This document shows positions 51,726 through 62,265 of a DNA stretch of 64,000 nt, in pieces. The notes below the pieces were generated by a model that saw only the letters and a list, made by a program, of their open reading frames with translations, had not been told where the DNA came from and searched no databases. This DNA comes from Plazaster borealis (lineage: Eukaryota; Echinodermata; Asteroidea; Forcipulatida; Labidiasteridae), in the NCBI GenBank assembly GCA_021014325.1, contig CM037459.1, positions 17,386,501 to 17,450,500 of the forward strand, in the 5' to 3' direction. The translations under genes were made by a program, and so were the position numbers. Positions within the stretch are counted from its first letter, which is position 1; every line of letters starts with the position of its first letter.

Positions 51726-51965
51726 GGCGTGTCGTGGCCGAGCGGTAAAGAGCACCGGACTCAAGCTCTGGTGTTTCTGATCGGCAGAGTATGGGTTCGA
51801 GTCCCAGTCATGACACTTGTATCTTTGAGCAAGATACTTTACCATAACTGCTTTGTCCTTCGGATGGGACATTAAGCCGTAGGTCCCGTGTACTAGGATT
51901 GGTATTAAACACGTGGAAGAGTAGGGTTTAACCCCGGTGTTTCTGGTTCACATTGCAAGCACCCT
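51726..51965 (+). mobile_element. tRNA-Leu-like SINE
   Basis: Starts GGCGTGTCGTGGCCGAGCGG. Anticodon stem CCGGA/TCTGG encloses CTCAAGC (anticodon CAA). B box GGTTCGAGTCC. The SINE body follows (GAGCAAGATACTTTACCATA, TTGTCCTTCGGATGGGAC, AAGCCGTAGGTCCCGTGT). The tRNA part lacks about two bases between acceptor and D arm and the T stem has a mismatch, so it is a retroposed tRNA-Leu derivative. Same family as 34.6 kb. Confidence 0.8.
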
Positions 51966-52088
51966 TGTTTACAGGTTTCCTCAGGCTTGCAAGCTACAGT
52001 GATTAAGTTCACTTGTGAGGCATCCTTGGTTTCATTACCAGACATTATATAAAAATAATAATCTATGTATGGAGTTTTATAATAGCTT

Positions 52089-52285
52089 AGGGGTGCACCA
52101 CACTATAGGCCAACATTCATGTTTTTGGGGTCATGTAATTAATAGATTGTGTAATAATAACAATTTACCAGAACCTGGGGGTTCTGTGCTGTGCTTCAAC
52201 TTCTGAAGAGATTTGATAAATTTAGGTTTTAAAGTTGGTCCTATTTGGCTTGGGAAGTGGAAAAGTGCTTCATGAAAACTGGCAG
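52089..52285. mobile_element. MITE with GGGTGCACCACACTA end, truncated copy
   Basis: Begins GGGGTGCACCACACTATAGG and shares long blocks with 53.32-53.57 kb (GTTTTTGGGGTCATG, CTTCAACTTCTGAAGAGATT, TAAATTTAGGYTTTAAAGTTGG, AAAACTGGCAG). The right terminal repeat is missing. No coding capacity. Confidence 0.75.
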
Positions 52286-52539
52286 CAATTTATCAACAGA
52301 ATAATTCAACGTTTCAAAGAGTGGTTCGCTGGGTTTGTTTTTACTGTAAGACTACGACGAGTATGGGACTATGACGGTAAGTCACATTCAAGAAAATCAA
52401 GAGCAACATAGTGGCTGGTTGATCAGGAAAATATTGAGAAAAACCATATCAACAGGCTATGTGAAGTAGGGGGAGGTGGGGGATATTGCATCATGAATGT
52501 CAAGTTTCCGGAAAGTGATTCATGCACTATGATGCGTGT

Positions 52540-52730
52540 GAAATCCTAGCCCTCAGCCCGAACCTAGCCCCCATCCCAAACCCTAGCCCTCAGCCCAAAC
52601 CCTAGCCCTCAGCCCAAAACCTAGGACCTAACCCTAACCCTTGTCATCAGCCCAAACCCTAGCCCCCATTCCCCAAGCCCCAGCCATCAGTCCAAACCCT
52701 AGCTCTTAGTCCAAACCATAGCTTACAGTA
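52540..52730. repeat. degenerate CCCTAGCCC/CCCAAACC tandem repeat
   Basis: About nine units of roughly 19-20 bases such as CCCTAGCCCTCAGCCCAAA, with a stretch ACCTAACCCTAACCCT that looks like telomere repeat (CCCTAA). It is short, interstitial and degenerate, so a minisatellite rather than a chromosome end. Confidence 0.8.
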
Positions 52731-53321
52731 TTAAGTCTAGTCAAATTTTTCCCATTAACCACAACAACCGTATAGTGTCTGGAATGGCATTTTGTAACAT
52801 GACCCACCCACGCCCCGCCCACCCCTTCAGCCCCTTTCCCTTAACATTTAAGTAAAATAAAACTTTAAATGACAATTAAATGTTGTAAAATAGCCTTAGT
52901 ATTTTCTGATTTAAAGTTTACCATGTTAAACTCAATACGGATACATGATTAGAAAAGTCCGAGGGAAAGCAAAAAAAAAAGCCTCAAGCCCTCCCCTTCC
53001 AGCCCCTTTCCCTTTTTAAAGCTTCTCCACACTAATTAACCCCCTCTCGTCGATTATTTAAATAATTTGTAAGGCTTTTATTTGATAAAAAAGAGACATG
53101 AGGGAGGATTTCGATATACTACTGACTTGTCCTTGTACACAGTGTGTCATGCAGGTTTTTCCCCTCACATTGCTTAAAGTACATGTAAATGCTCCAACAT
53201 GTTTGACCTTATTGTAGACAAACGCGTTGTGTCAATATTTTTTTCAGATATCAAATCAGTGACCTATTCTCAACATTTTAAGCAAATTTATTGACCAAAA
53301 AGAATAATTGAATGCCCATAT

Positions 53322-53789
53322 AGGGTGCACCACACTAAATTTACAAAAAATCATGCGCCAAACTGATTATCATAATTTGTAGGCCCTCATAATCTGTTTA
53401 ATAATAACGTTTTGGGGGTCATGCAATTAATAGAATGTGTAATTATTACCAGAACCTGGGGTTCTGTGCTTCAACTTCTGAAGAGATTTGATAAATTTAG
53501 GCTTTAAAGTTGGTCCAATTTGGCTTGCGAATTGGAAGGGTGCCTCATAAAAACTGGCAGTAAGTCAGTTTGGGAAAAAGCACATTTTCGGGGGTGTTTT
53601 TTTCTGGGGTAATTAGCAACAATTCCAAACGGCTGACCTGCCAAAAAATAAAAAGAAACCTAAAGTTTAGTTGTTTGAAAATATATTTGATTGGTTTTCA
53701 AGAGGCTGAGAGACTTTAAGTATTTTTTAAAAAAATATTTAGCATTTAGCATTGGTTGCTTTGGGAGTTTATTTAGTGTGGTGAACCCT
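53322..53789. mobile_element. MITE with GGGTGCACCACACTAAAT ends, complete
   Basis: The left end AGGGTGCACCACACTAAAT (53322) and the right end ATTTAGTGTGGTGAACCCT (53771-53789) are inverted repeats with one mismatch. The body is shared with the truncated copy 1.2 kb upstream. Length is 468 bases and no protein is encoded. Flanks (TAT left, TAG right) do not give a clear target duplication, so superfamily is open. Confidence 0.82.
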
Positions 53790-54450
53790 TAGAAAAATAA
53801 CCAATTTCTGTTGGCCCTCTGGTGGTTTGGTTTGTCCAGTCTACATGCCACGGTGGCGCCCTTCACTCACGTGCGTTGCGAACCTGAAGTCTTCTGTGGA
53901 CACCATACAGTTAAAGCTTTGCTTGTTTTCGAATTATTTTCTCAGCCAATAAATTATTTCAGCTATTTTGAACTCATTTAACGCTACTCTTCCTTGGAGT
54001 TTTGTAGCCGTGTGCCTCCCAGGTATGTCTGGGCGCTTAGCGCTCATTAGGCCTTCAAAAGCCACCCATTGTTACCTCGTTTGTATCTTATCATTCAGGC
54101 AAACTGTCACTAATGGCTTACGCCCTTCAGACAGGAGTGACTGACCGGCTTAGGTGCTCAATTCAGATGCCGTACAAATGTCACACTGCTCCCGGGCCAG
54201 TCAGTCGTGATAATCCCCCCACCACTAAAATCGGCCTGTGTGTTTGAGTATACATGTACGTGTATCAAAGCTTTCTATCAGTCCCATTATCCTTTATTAA
54301 ACACCAGATAGATCGTCTGGGATGGGTCCGTTTGAGTGACGCTGACGTGACGTGACGTGACATGGGTTTGGTATTGGTGAAGAGATTCTCGTCATAGACG
54401 AAGGGAAACAAAGCACGAGGATTAGGTTTGACATAAAACAACTGTAAAGG
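53790..54450. promoter_or_regulatory. low-repeat intergenic block, candidate regulatory DNA
   Basis: GC-balanced unique-looking sequence between MITEs. Within 60 bases near 54030-54100 it has GCTCATTAGG (homeodomain-type TAAT), CCCATTGTTACC (SOX-type ATTGTT) and CTTATCATT (GATA-type). A GTGAC pentamer run lies at about 54344-54362. Combined SOX and homeodomain sites occur in anterior neural enhancers of other animals; whether they act here is inference. Confidence 0.3.
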
Positions 54451-54612
54451 GGTCTGATGTTTTTATGTTTAAATTTATGGTAACAAACTGAAGTGTTGGT
54501 TATTATCAGAAATGTTAAATCTCAAATCTTACTTTGTAAGTTGATAGGAATATTTAGGTATAATTTGCATTTTCAAATACTGTGTTTGTATACACTGTTA
54601 CTTTTTTCTCCT

Positions 54613-54794
54613 CACTGCAAAAACTGGGGTGTTATAGATGTTGTCACATATATACCAAAAAATAATCCAAGTTTACACCATTGGGTGTTAAAACAACACC
54701 AATTAAATTGCCAACACGATTACAATGGTGTTAATTGTTATATATACGTGACAACACCCATAGTGTCAATTTTAACACCCCAGTTTTGGCAGTG
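54613..54794. mobile_element. 182-bp palindromic MITE
   Basis: The ends are CACTGCAAAAACTGGGGTGTT (54613) and, reversed, CACTGCCAAAACTGGGGTGTT (both partly quoted). The arms continue to GTTGTCACATATAT / GTTGTCACGTATAT, and GGTGTTAAAACAACACC and similar words lie inside. No target duplication is obvious. Non-coding. Confidence 0.75.
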
Positions 54795-55356
54795 TTGATG
54801 TGGAGCGATATAGGCTACTATAGACTGCTTATTTAACAATAACAACGCCCATTTTACATCAACTCCAGATTAATAAAAGTCAATAACATAACATTATAAT
54901 ATATAGCGATGGCAATGAGTTACAGAAATCATAAAATCATTAATACAGATAGTACTACAATTTAGCGTGACATAATCACGTGAATAATAAAGCCCTAGGA
55001 AATTAATTTAGAGTGGGCCTACACAAAATAAACTCACAAATATTACCTCAATAAATATGATGGAAGACAAGTTGTACAACTATTAGCTGTCTCCACTGTT
55101 GGTCTTATTTGAATTTTTTACCCATTGTTCATGTACATTGTATCGCCCATTTTAGACAACATTTAATTTCGCCAAGACAAATCATGTTTTGTCAAGGAAT
55201 CAATCATTACTAACAAAATGTTTACAATTAATTATGGAGAACTTCAATTACAATATTGTTCGCTACTTTCCCTTTCATATGCTTGTAAAACAAACGAACA
55301 AAGCTTTGTTTGTTATAAACTTGAAACGAAGAACCGTTTGTCCTTAAAAAAACAAA

Positions 55357-55393
<37 letters not shown>

Positions 55394-56643
55394 ACAACAA
55401 CAAACCCAATCAAACCAACAAACATTCCTGCCTTACATAACCTTCATGAAGATGACAGTTGTTGAACAACTAAAGAGGGCGCTGTTCTGATTCGCGTTTG
55501 GAAAAGCTTCAGGTCTAAAATAAACTTGTAGGACTCTGTCTGGTGCAATCCGACCGACCTTATAACTACAGCCGAGCCTAATATCCGTTTCAGAGGGAAA
55601 ATCAAATCAAAATGAACTGTAAAAAGATTTCAAGTATAAATTGTGCTTGCATTTTTTCCAAACAAAACATAATTGTTTCACACAACGTCGCGGTGCAGAT
55701 GCCTGACAGACTAAAGGTTCCAGAGCTGAACAAAAACCAAATTCCGACCTACCTACCCAAATTGTATGGTAGGCCTATTTCAAAAGTTGCAAAAGCCCCT
55801 ATTCGCCCCAATTCCAGAAAGGAACTCGCACAATTAATGCTGCTGTTCATCGCAATCGATTTATCCAACACGCGACAAACAAATCATTTATAAAAGGCGG
55901 GCAAAAATAATGCTGATCTTATTCGTAAGTACAACGCTCTTGGCTTTTGCAACTTTTGAAATTCGACCTTAGGCCACTCAAGTAACTATAAATCCGCAAA
56001 ACAACATCGTAGCGCAACAAAAGAGGTATCAAAATGCGCAGAAGATAACTGTGCATCGGATTAATTAATTAATTTTTTGCATACTATTTGAGGTGCCGAT
56101 ATATCTGACCATTTGTTAGTGTTTAGATACTTTATTGGCGCAGTTTATTATTGTAACCCGTTACGCTAGAACATAATTTGTTAGGGGTTTTGCCATACAG
56201 ACCACTGTTTTTGCTTTATCCCAAACAAAAGACGTGATATTTGAAGTTTCGCATGGTGTGAATAACAATAAGTAACTAACTTACGGTTGAAAACCATGTA
56301 AAAGTAATCGCTATTTCGAACCCTGATGGCTCTGAAAAGAACCAGTAGTGAATAAATAATAGAGACTCGGCATTCCGTTTTATATATCTTGCAAGTAGTT
56401 CAGTGTTATGCTGCCAGTTGGTCTTATAACAAAAATGACTGAATGAATGAATAAAACGTCGATTCTTTAATCCCTTGGCACCGTTTCTTTTGAGAGAAAC
56501 CATTTCTTCATAGAAAAGATGGCTTTCACATGGTTATAACCTGTAAACTAGTTGCTTCATACACATCATTCCGGAAAAAAAGCCGTGAAGGGGAATATTT
56601 TGTTGCAGTAATATTGTAATTGGCTTTCACTTTGCAATTATTT

Positions 56644-56646
<3 letters not shown>
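54795..56646. other. intergenic, no gene recognised
   Basis: AT-rich. A (CAG)n run at about 55358-55388 yields a poly-Gln reading in one frame, but the ORF around it (90 codons) has no domain. A 93-codon ORF at 55612-55893 is also unassignable. Confidence 0.4.
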
Positions 56647-56697
<51 letters not shown>

Positions 56698-56722
56698 GGG
56701 GAGAGAGAGGGGGGGAGATAGA
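56647..56722. repeat. (GA)n microsatellite
   Basis: Near-perfect GA dinucleotide run followed by interrupted GGGGGAGA. Confidence 0.97.
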
Positions 56723-56837
56723 GGGGTTACCGTACATCACTTAATTCATTTTGTCCTCAGTAACACTGAAAAGCCCTCACCGCCGTAGTCCAATTATTAT
56801 GTTTGGGTATGAGATTTCAGAGCACGTGTTTGGCAAG

Positions 56838-57775
56838 TTTACTCTAAAGGGTAACCATGTCTGATGAGGTAGACTCTAAAGGGTCGTGTCTGGCAAGATA
56901 GACTCCAAAAGGGTCGTGTCTGGCAAGATAGACTCCAAAAGGGTCGTGTCTGGCAAGATAGACTCCAAAAGGGTAACAGTGTCTGGCAAGGTGGACTCTA
57001 AAGGTTATCCGTGCCTGGCAAGATAGACTCTAAAGGGTAACAGTGTCTGGCAAGGTGGACTCTAAAGGTTATCCGTGCCTGGCAAGATAGACTCTAAAGG
57101 GTAACCATGACTGGCAAGGTAGACTCTTATTGGTTACCATGTCCGTACAGGTAGGCCCTTAAGGGTAACCATGTCCGTAGAGGTAGACTCTAAAGGGTAA
57201 CCATGTCCGGAGAGGTAGCATCTAAAGGGTAACCATGTCCGGAGAGGTAGAATATAAAGGGTAACCGTGTCCGGTAAGGCAGACTCTAAAGGGTAACCGT
57301 GTCTGGCAAGATAGACTCTAAAGGGTAATCATGTCCGGAGAAGTAGACTTTAAAGGGTAACCATGTCTGGCAAGGTGGACTATAAAGGGTAATTGTTTCT
57401 GGTAAGGTAGACTCCAAAGGGTATACCATGTCTGGAGAGGTAGACTCTAAAGGGTAACCATGTCCGGAGAGGTAGAATCTAAAGGGTAAACATGTCTGGC
57501 AAGGTCGACTCTAAAGGGTAACCGTGTCCGGTAAGGTAGACTCTAAAGGGTAATTCTGCTCTTAAAGGTAGACTCTAAAATGTTTACCTTGCCCGGAGAG
57601 GTAGACTCTAATGGGTTATCGTGTCTGTCAAGGTAGACTCCAAAAGGAATACCATGTCTGGAGAGGTAGACTCTAAAGGGTAACCGTGTCTGGTAAGGTA
57701 GACTCTAAATGGTAATCGTGTCTGGAAAAGTAGACTCTAAATGGTTACCTTGTCCGGAGAGGTAGATTCCAACAT
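56838..57775. repeat. 30-32-bp minisatellite, about 29 copies
   Basis: Units read approximately GGTAGACTCTAAAGGGTAAC followed by CATGTCCGGAGA or CGTGTCTGGCAA. Near-identical 30-bp copies near 56880-56970 show recent local amplification, and a two-unit block is duplicated at about 56970-57090. A leftover unit fragment is visible near 58008-58040. Confidence 0.93.
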
Positions 57776-59204
57776 GGGAGTATGGAGACTCTTAGTTAAG
57801 GTGGGGGAGCATAGGGGCTGATTTGCCTGAAATTTTACAAAGATAAAAACATAAGTGTTTATTTCTTATACTGGGAAAAAACATGTTTGCTTTCTCTGTC
57901 TAATTTGCTTGCTATGTCCAAATTTCCCCCGTTATTTTGCCCGAATATTTGTGGGCAGTTGCCCCCACCCCCCCCCCCCCTTTATTGGTCGTACGCCTAT
58001 CGCCTATCGTATGTCTGTCGAGGTAGACTAAAGAGGGTCAGCGGTAGTCGCAAACTCGCTGGATTTCAGATTTAAAGTCTTCAACCTTTTAAGTCTTTCG
58101 TCGGGCACCGTTCTCATCAGGGGAGTTTTAACTAATATACAACTGTGGGTTTACTTTTGGTGTGTCATTTATACCTCTCGACCATGCGCTGCACCATCGC
58201 AATATACACACACTTTCCCATCTCACCATCACGCTTAATTTCTCAGGTGTGAATATCGTGCAATACGTTTGATTTGGTGAACATAATCTCAAACAGTCTA
58301 AATAGACTAATAGATTCTCTCTAGCCCCAAGAAAAACTATTTCCAGCCAAAATTATGTTAAACGTTAGAATGAACTGAAACAGTATTAGACTGCTGTGTA
58401 TTTATATTTATATTTATTACTATTATACACAATCCCTTCAAAAGTTGTTGACTGGGCTGGTGTTTGGAAGTCAATTTATGGGTCAATGGTTAACACCAGG
58501 CTAAAAGATCACTCTCCAGACTTTATGGCTGTGGTTCAATAGAAAACTTGTGAAATTTGAAAACGTTTGACTGCAACATAGCGGAGTAAAGTAAAAAAAA
58601 ACACGACTTGACAAATCAGCGCGGTCGCACGACGCATGGTTTATGATAGGGTAGTGATATCAGTACACATCTAAATTATGTCTTAACAACCTTAACCTTG
58701 TTGCAAAGGCTTACGTTGAAGGCTTCATTATTACGACCTTCATTTTTGAACACTTAGTTGTGCTTGCTTACGGGCAGGAAATCAAATAAAGCTTGCAAAT
58801 GCGTGTAGTGACGACGTTTTTGTTTTTGTCGTGACTGTCTTTATTTTCACGTACAGGGGAAAACTGGGCTGAAACGTTTAATGAAAGGGTTTGAAAAACT
58901 ATAATTCGGAAATACCCATTTTTAACTTCGCCTAAGGTTCCATTATGCTTCAGGCATAAGTGTCCATTTTGTTACCGTACACTCCCGGAGCAGAACACTA
59001 ATTAATGAAATGTTTTCATGATCAACCAGGAAGGAGCCGAATTGCATCCTGGAATGCACACAAAAATAGGCTACAAAGCCCGACGTGGATAAAACATGGA
59101 GCTGCGGTCTTTTGAGAAACCCTGCGGTTTCTGCAATTTTAGAAAATTTATGATCTGAGCCATTCATTAATAATTTAACCCAGTTCCACTCGTCGTAGAA
59201 TCCC
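57776..59204. other. intergenic, no gene recognised
   Basis: Includes a C-run near 57967-57981. No exon, RNA gene or clear element. Confidence 0.4.
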
Positions 59205-59982
59205 TTTATTTCCTTATTGGAAATATTTATTTTCCATTGGATTAAAGATTACAACATTATGAAAAAACCCAAATACAAATTGCCAATTGTGTTTTTAGTA
59301 GTTATTAGGAATTCATATCATTGTAATGAATTATATACAAAATATCGTCAATGGTATAATGACATAATGTATTCTGTCAGCTGCTATTATACATTGTGAT
59401 TCCTGTAAATTAATTGTTTAACAGTGTACTGTTCTTCGAACAGTACTGCTCAGCAAAAAACTTGTTGTATATCATGCAAGTTAAACTTAAAATTTGTTAT
59501 AGATCCTAAAGTTAGAAGCTACAGATGTACGGAAGCCCATTAGTGCCAGGTGAATACATTTTTTTGGACATGGAATGTGAATATCTCTTAGCCTCCAGAT
59601 AATTTGTGGCTGCCACCAGAAAGTTGTGTGGCGGTCGCCAGATAGTTATGTGGCGGTCGCCAGATAACACACAGATAAACTAGTCACAACCCACGTCAAA
59701 ACAATTATTCAATTGGCGCAAGTCGGCTTCCGAAAAGGTGCATGATATGTCTCTTCGAAGTATATAGAACATTTATAACTTAGAGGAAAATGTATCAATG
59801 GCTATATAATCGTAATATTGCACTTAAAAGCATACATAAACAGCCTTTTAAACTCAAAGAAAAAAATATAGGACCGTTTAACGACCTTTTACCTCATAAT
59901 GTCTTGTGAAACTTTGCCTTAAGATAGTTTTTGGGTATAGTTCATTCGCAGTGAAGGCACTGAGTGGACATCTGGAAAAGTT
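59205..59982 (-). other. hbn: probable hbn 3' UTR
   Basis: Lies downstream of the hbn stop. AATAAA signals on the - strand occur at 59226-59231 and 59205-59210, about 750-780 bases past the stop; none is nearer. Inside, GTGGCGGTCGCCAGATA is duplicated near 59620-59667. The UTR end is inferred. Confidence 0.35.
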
Positions 59983-60606
59983 TTATCTATGTTTAATTAC
60001 TTGATTGTTTGGTGGTGTTGTAGACAGCTGGCCATGGTTTTTGGCCTTGTTTCGCAACGTATCGATACTCTGTTTCTTTAATGAATGATTGTCCAGCGGG
60101 AGCCAATCGACACAGTTGGGTTTCTTCACGGGTGGGGAAAGCTCCTTCGTTTCGGTCCTTAGAGGAGGTGCTGGAATGCGAAGGTTGGGCAGGACTGTCA
60201 GATGCTGCTGATGATGTTGTGTTGAATTGATGGGATACAAGGAACTACTGCCCGTGATGAGGGGCGGTCTGGACAACCAATAGCCAGACCCTGCGGTCTG
60301 TCGATGCTGCAGATGGTTAGGGGGATGTCCAGGAAGAGTCTGGCTGAAGAAATGACCACCGACTACGGGTGCGAGACCGGGATGGATGGGTACGTGGCCC
60401 AGAAGTCCGGAGTTAACTCTACCGACGTGGCCGCTGTGAAGTGCCCAAGCGGAGAGCCTCTCTGCAGCCCGTGGAAGGGTTGGGTCCATGCTAAAAGGGC
60501 CCATGAAATCAACGGGATGGTGTGGGCCAAAGAAACCTATGGGACTGTCCCGGCCTAGAACCTTTTCCTTCTTGCGCCATTTTGCTCTCCGGTTCTGAAA
60601 CCACAC
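59983..60606 (-). CDS. hbn: Homeobrain, last coding exon
   Basis: 207 residues after the phase-0 acceptor (TTGTAAAAG|GTGTGG on the - strand, 60607/60606). It begins VWFQNRRAKWRKKEK, homeodomain residues 47-60 with Gln at position 50, and must be joined to the exon at 62265-61916; its first codon is GTG, not a start. The rest is His/Pro/Leu-rich: FFGPHHPVDFMGPF early, then RPPLITGSSSLYP. Near the C-terminus SIDTLRNKAKNH (exon residues 180-191) aligns with the OAR consensus SIAALRLKAKEH but departs at several positions. The stop is TAA-type just upstream of 59983. The opposite-strand 84-codon ORF at 60304-60558 is a shadow. Confidence 0.93.
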   Translation of the reverse strand: MWFQNRRAKWRKKEKVLGRDSPIGFFGPHHPVDFMGPFSMDPTLPRAAERLSAWALHSGHVGRVNSGLLGHVPIHPGLAPVVGGHFFSQTLPGHPPNHLQHRQTAGSGYWLSRPPLITGSSSLYPINSTQHHQQHLTVLPNLRIPAPPLRTETKELSPPVKKPNCVDWLPLDNHSLKKQSIDTLRNKAKNHGQLSTTPPNNQVIKHR

Positions 60607-61915
60607 CTTTTACAATAAAAAACAAAGGAAAAGAAGATATTAATGAGTTGTTTCGTGTTTGTTTTGTACAACCAAATTAATGACAAACTGTCAAAAATCA
60701 AAGAAATTTCGAACTTTTATGGTAATAAAGTGATACAAGCTTCTAAAAACACAGTCCCGATAATGATTAACCAATCTTTAATTCATGAATGTGTGTTTAC
60801 AGTTACAAGTTAAGTACAGCATGGCGTCCATCTTGGCAGCTTGATTCCATTTTTTTAACTGTACTCTGTTTCCCAAGATGCGGTGCAGTATATTTTAAAG
60901 ATGGCGCTTGTGCATAATGGGCTTTTTGGTGTGAGTGCGGTGTTTGACACCGTGGAAGCATATCAATCTATGGTTAAAGTAAACTATCTTTAAGGTCAAG
61001 TTGGCATGAACAAAGCTATCGGTTTTCACTAATGTGACACATACACCCACACACACAGACTCTATTCTACAGACAGTCACTTATCTACGCATCGTAATTG
61101 GTAATATTGGTTAAACTTGCAGGTTGGTTTTTTAACGAAACAATTAGCGAGCCCTGTCATACAAGTGTCTGCAGTAATTGGAAAAATTGAAGTAGAAGCT
61201 TTTAATTCCCGTTAATGGTCGTGTATTTTCAAATTACAAACCCAATTTATTTTATAATTATTGTTTTTCACTGCATGCTCTATCCCGTTAACCATATCCT
61301 AATACGCAGTAAAATTGCACCGTAATAAAAGTGATTAAATATTAATTTCAGTAATGTCTAAGGACCGAACGTAAAAGTGCAAATGGCGATTATATGATAA
61401 TTATTTCCAATTATCGCACACATTTCAGTAATTAGATATTACAAATTGTTTTTACTATTAACAACCGGTATAGTAAGAGCATAGGCAGTGCCTAACTGGC
61501 AGTACATTATCTTCTACTGATAAACAGCTACCGGTACGGCAGTTGTTATATGACTATGCTTTTTATGTTAACTACCGATATAGCTTGTGGTCCAAGATAA
61601 AAGTGGAGTTCGATTCACGCTGTACATTAATTTTCATGTTCGTCTGCAAAATGTGTCTGCATAAGGGTTTTAGACTGACTATTTGTCAATGGTAAAGAAG
61701 CATTTTTATATGTAAAAGTTTCACGGGAAAAAGTCCGTTGGGGGAAAGTTGAATGTATGTAGTTGGCAACCATTCATTGCATATTTGTTTATGAAGAATG
61801 ACTGACATTCTCTGTTAAAACTTATTATATAATTGTAAAAGCCTTCGAGGCCACTATTAAACTTATTTTGCATAATTATGTTTATAAGCAAATTCACTCT
61901 AATAGGATAGCTGAC
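60607..61915 (-). other. hbn intron between homeodomain exons
   Basis: 1,309-base intron. Donor CAG|GTCAGC at 61916/61915, acceptor AAAAG at 60607. It interrupts the homeodomain between residues 46 and 47. AT-rich, with no repeat recognised. Confidence 0.85.
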
Positions 61916-62265
61916 CTGTACACGAGCTTCGCTAAGTTCAAGTCTCAAGGCCAAGTCCTCGCGTGTGAACACGTCCGGATATTGGGTCTTCTCGAACGCC
62001 CTCTCAAGTTGATGTAACTGAAAGGTAGTGAAAGTGGTCCGGCTACGACGGATCTTGCGTCCCGCCTTACTTGGGCCGTCCAGCAGGCCACCGTCGTCAT
62101 CCTCTTCTTCGCCGGTTGTTGGAGACCTCGGGTCGGTAGGGAAGTCTGCGTTGGTGCACGAGGATGTTGAAGGCTCGGTCTCAGAAAGATCATTATCGGA
62201 ATCTTGAGTCTCCTCTTCGAAGGTTTCGGGGATGTGTTGTCGATTCAACTTCGTATCGATTGAAC
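61916..62265 (-). CDS. hbn: Homeobrain (paired-like homeobox), homeodomain exon
   Basis: 350 bases: two bases completing a split codon, then 116 codons. An acidic Ser/Thr/Glu-rich stretch ([20 protein letters not shown], then GEEEDDDGG) precedes the basic [11 protein letters not shown]. The homeodomain runs [46 protein letters not shown] to residue 46. [20 protein letters not shown] with [13 protein letters not shown] is the homeobrain signature and separates it from Arx (TSYQLEELERAFQK) and Rax ([14 protein letters not shown]). Acceptor CCCTTGTAG|GTTCAA, phase 1; donor CAG|GTCAGC. Homeobrain is a nuclear factor expressed in anterior brain in insects and the apical/anterior domain in other invertebrates, and is reported absent from vertebrates. 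The first coding exon is not in the window. Confidence 0.93.

Noticed and set aside
51726..51812. Functional tRNA-Leu(CAA) gene
   Set aside because: About two bases short between acceptor and D arm, T-stem mismatch, and a SINE body shared with other copies follows directly.
55218..55490. poly-Gln protein ORF
   Set aside because: A short CAG microsatellite within an unassignable 90-codon frame.
60304..60558. 84-codon + strand ORF
   Set aside because: Antisense shadow of the homeobrain last exon.
61916..62265. Arx/aristaless identity for the - strand gene
   Set aside because: Helix 1 reads [16 protein letters not shown] as in homeobrain, not TSYQLEELERAFQKTH as in Arx.
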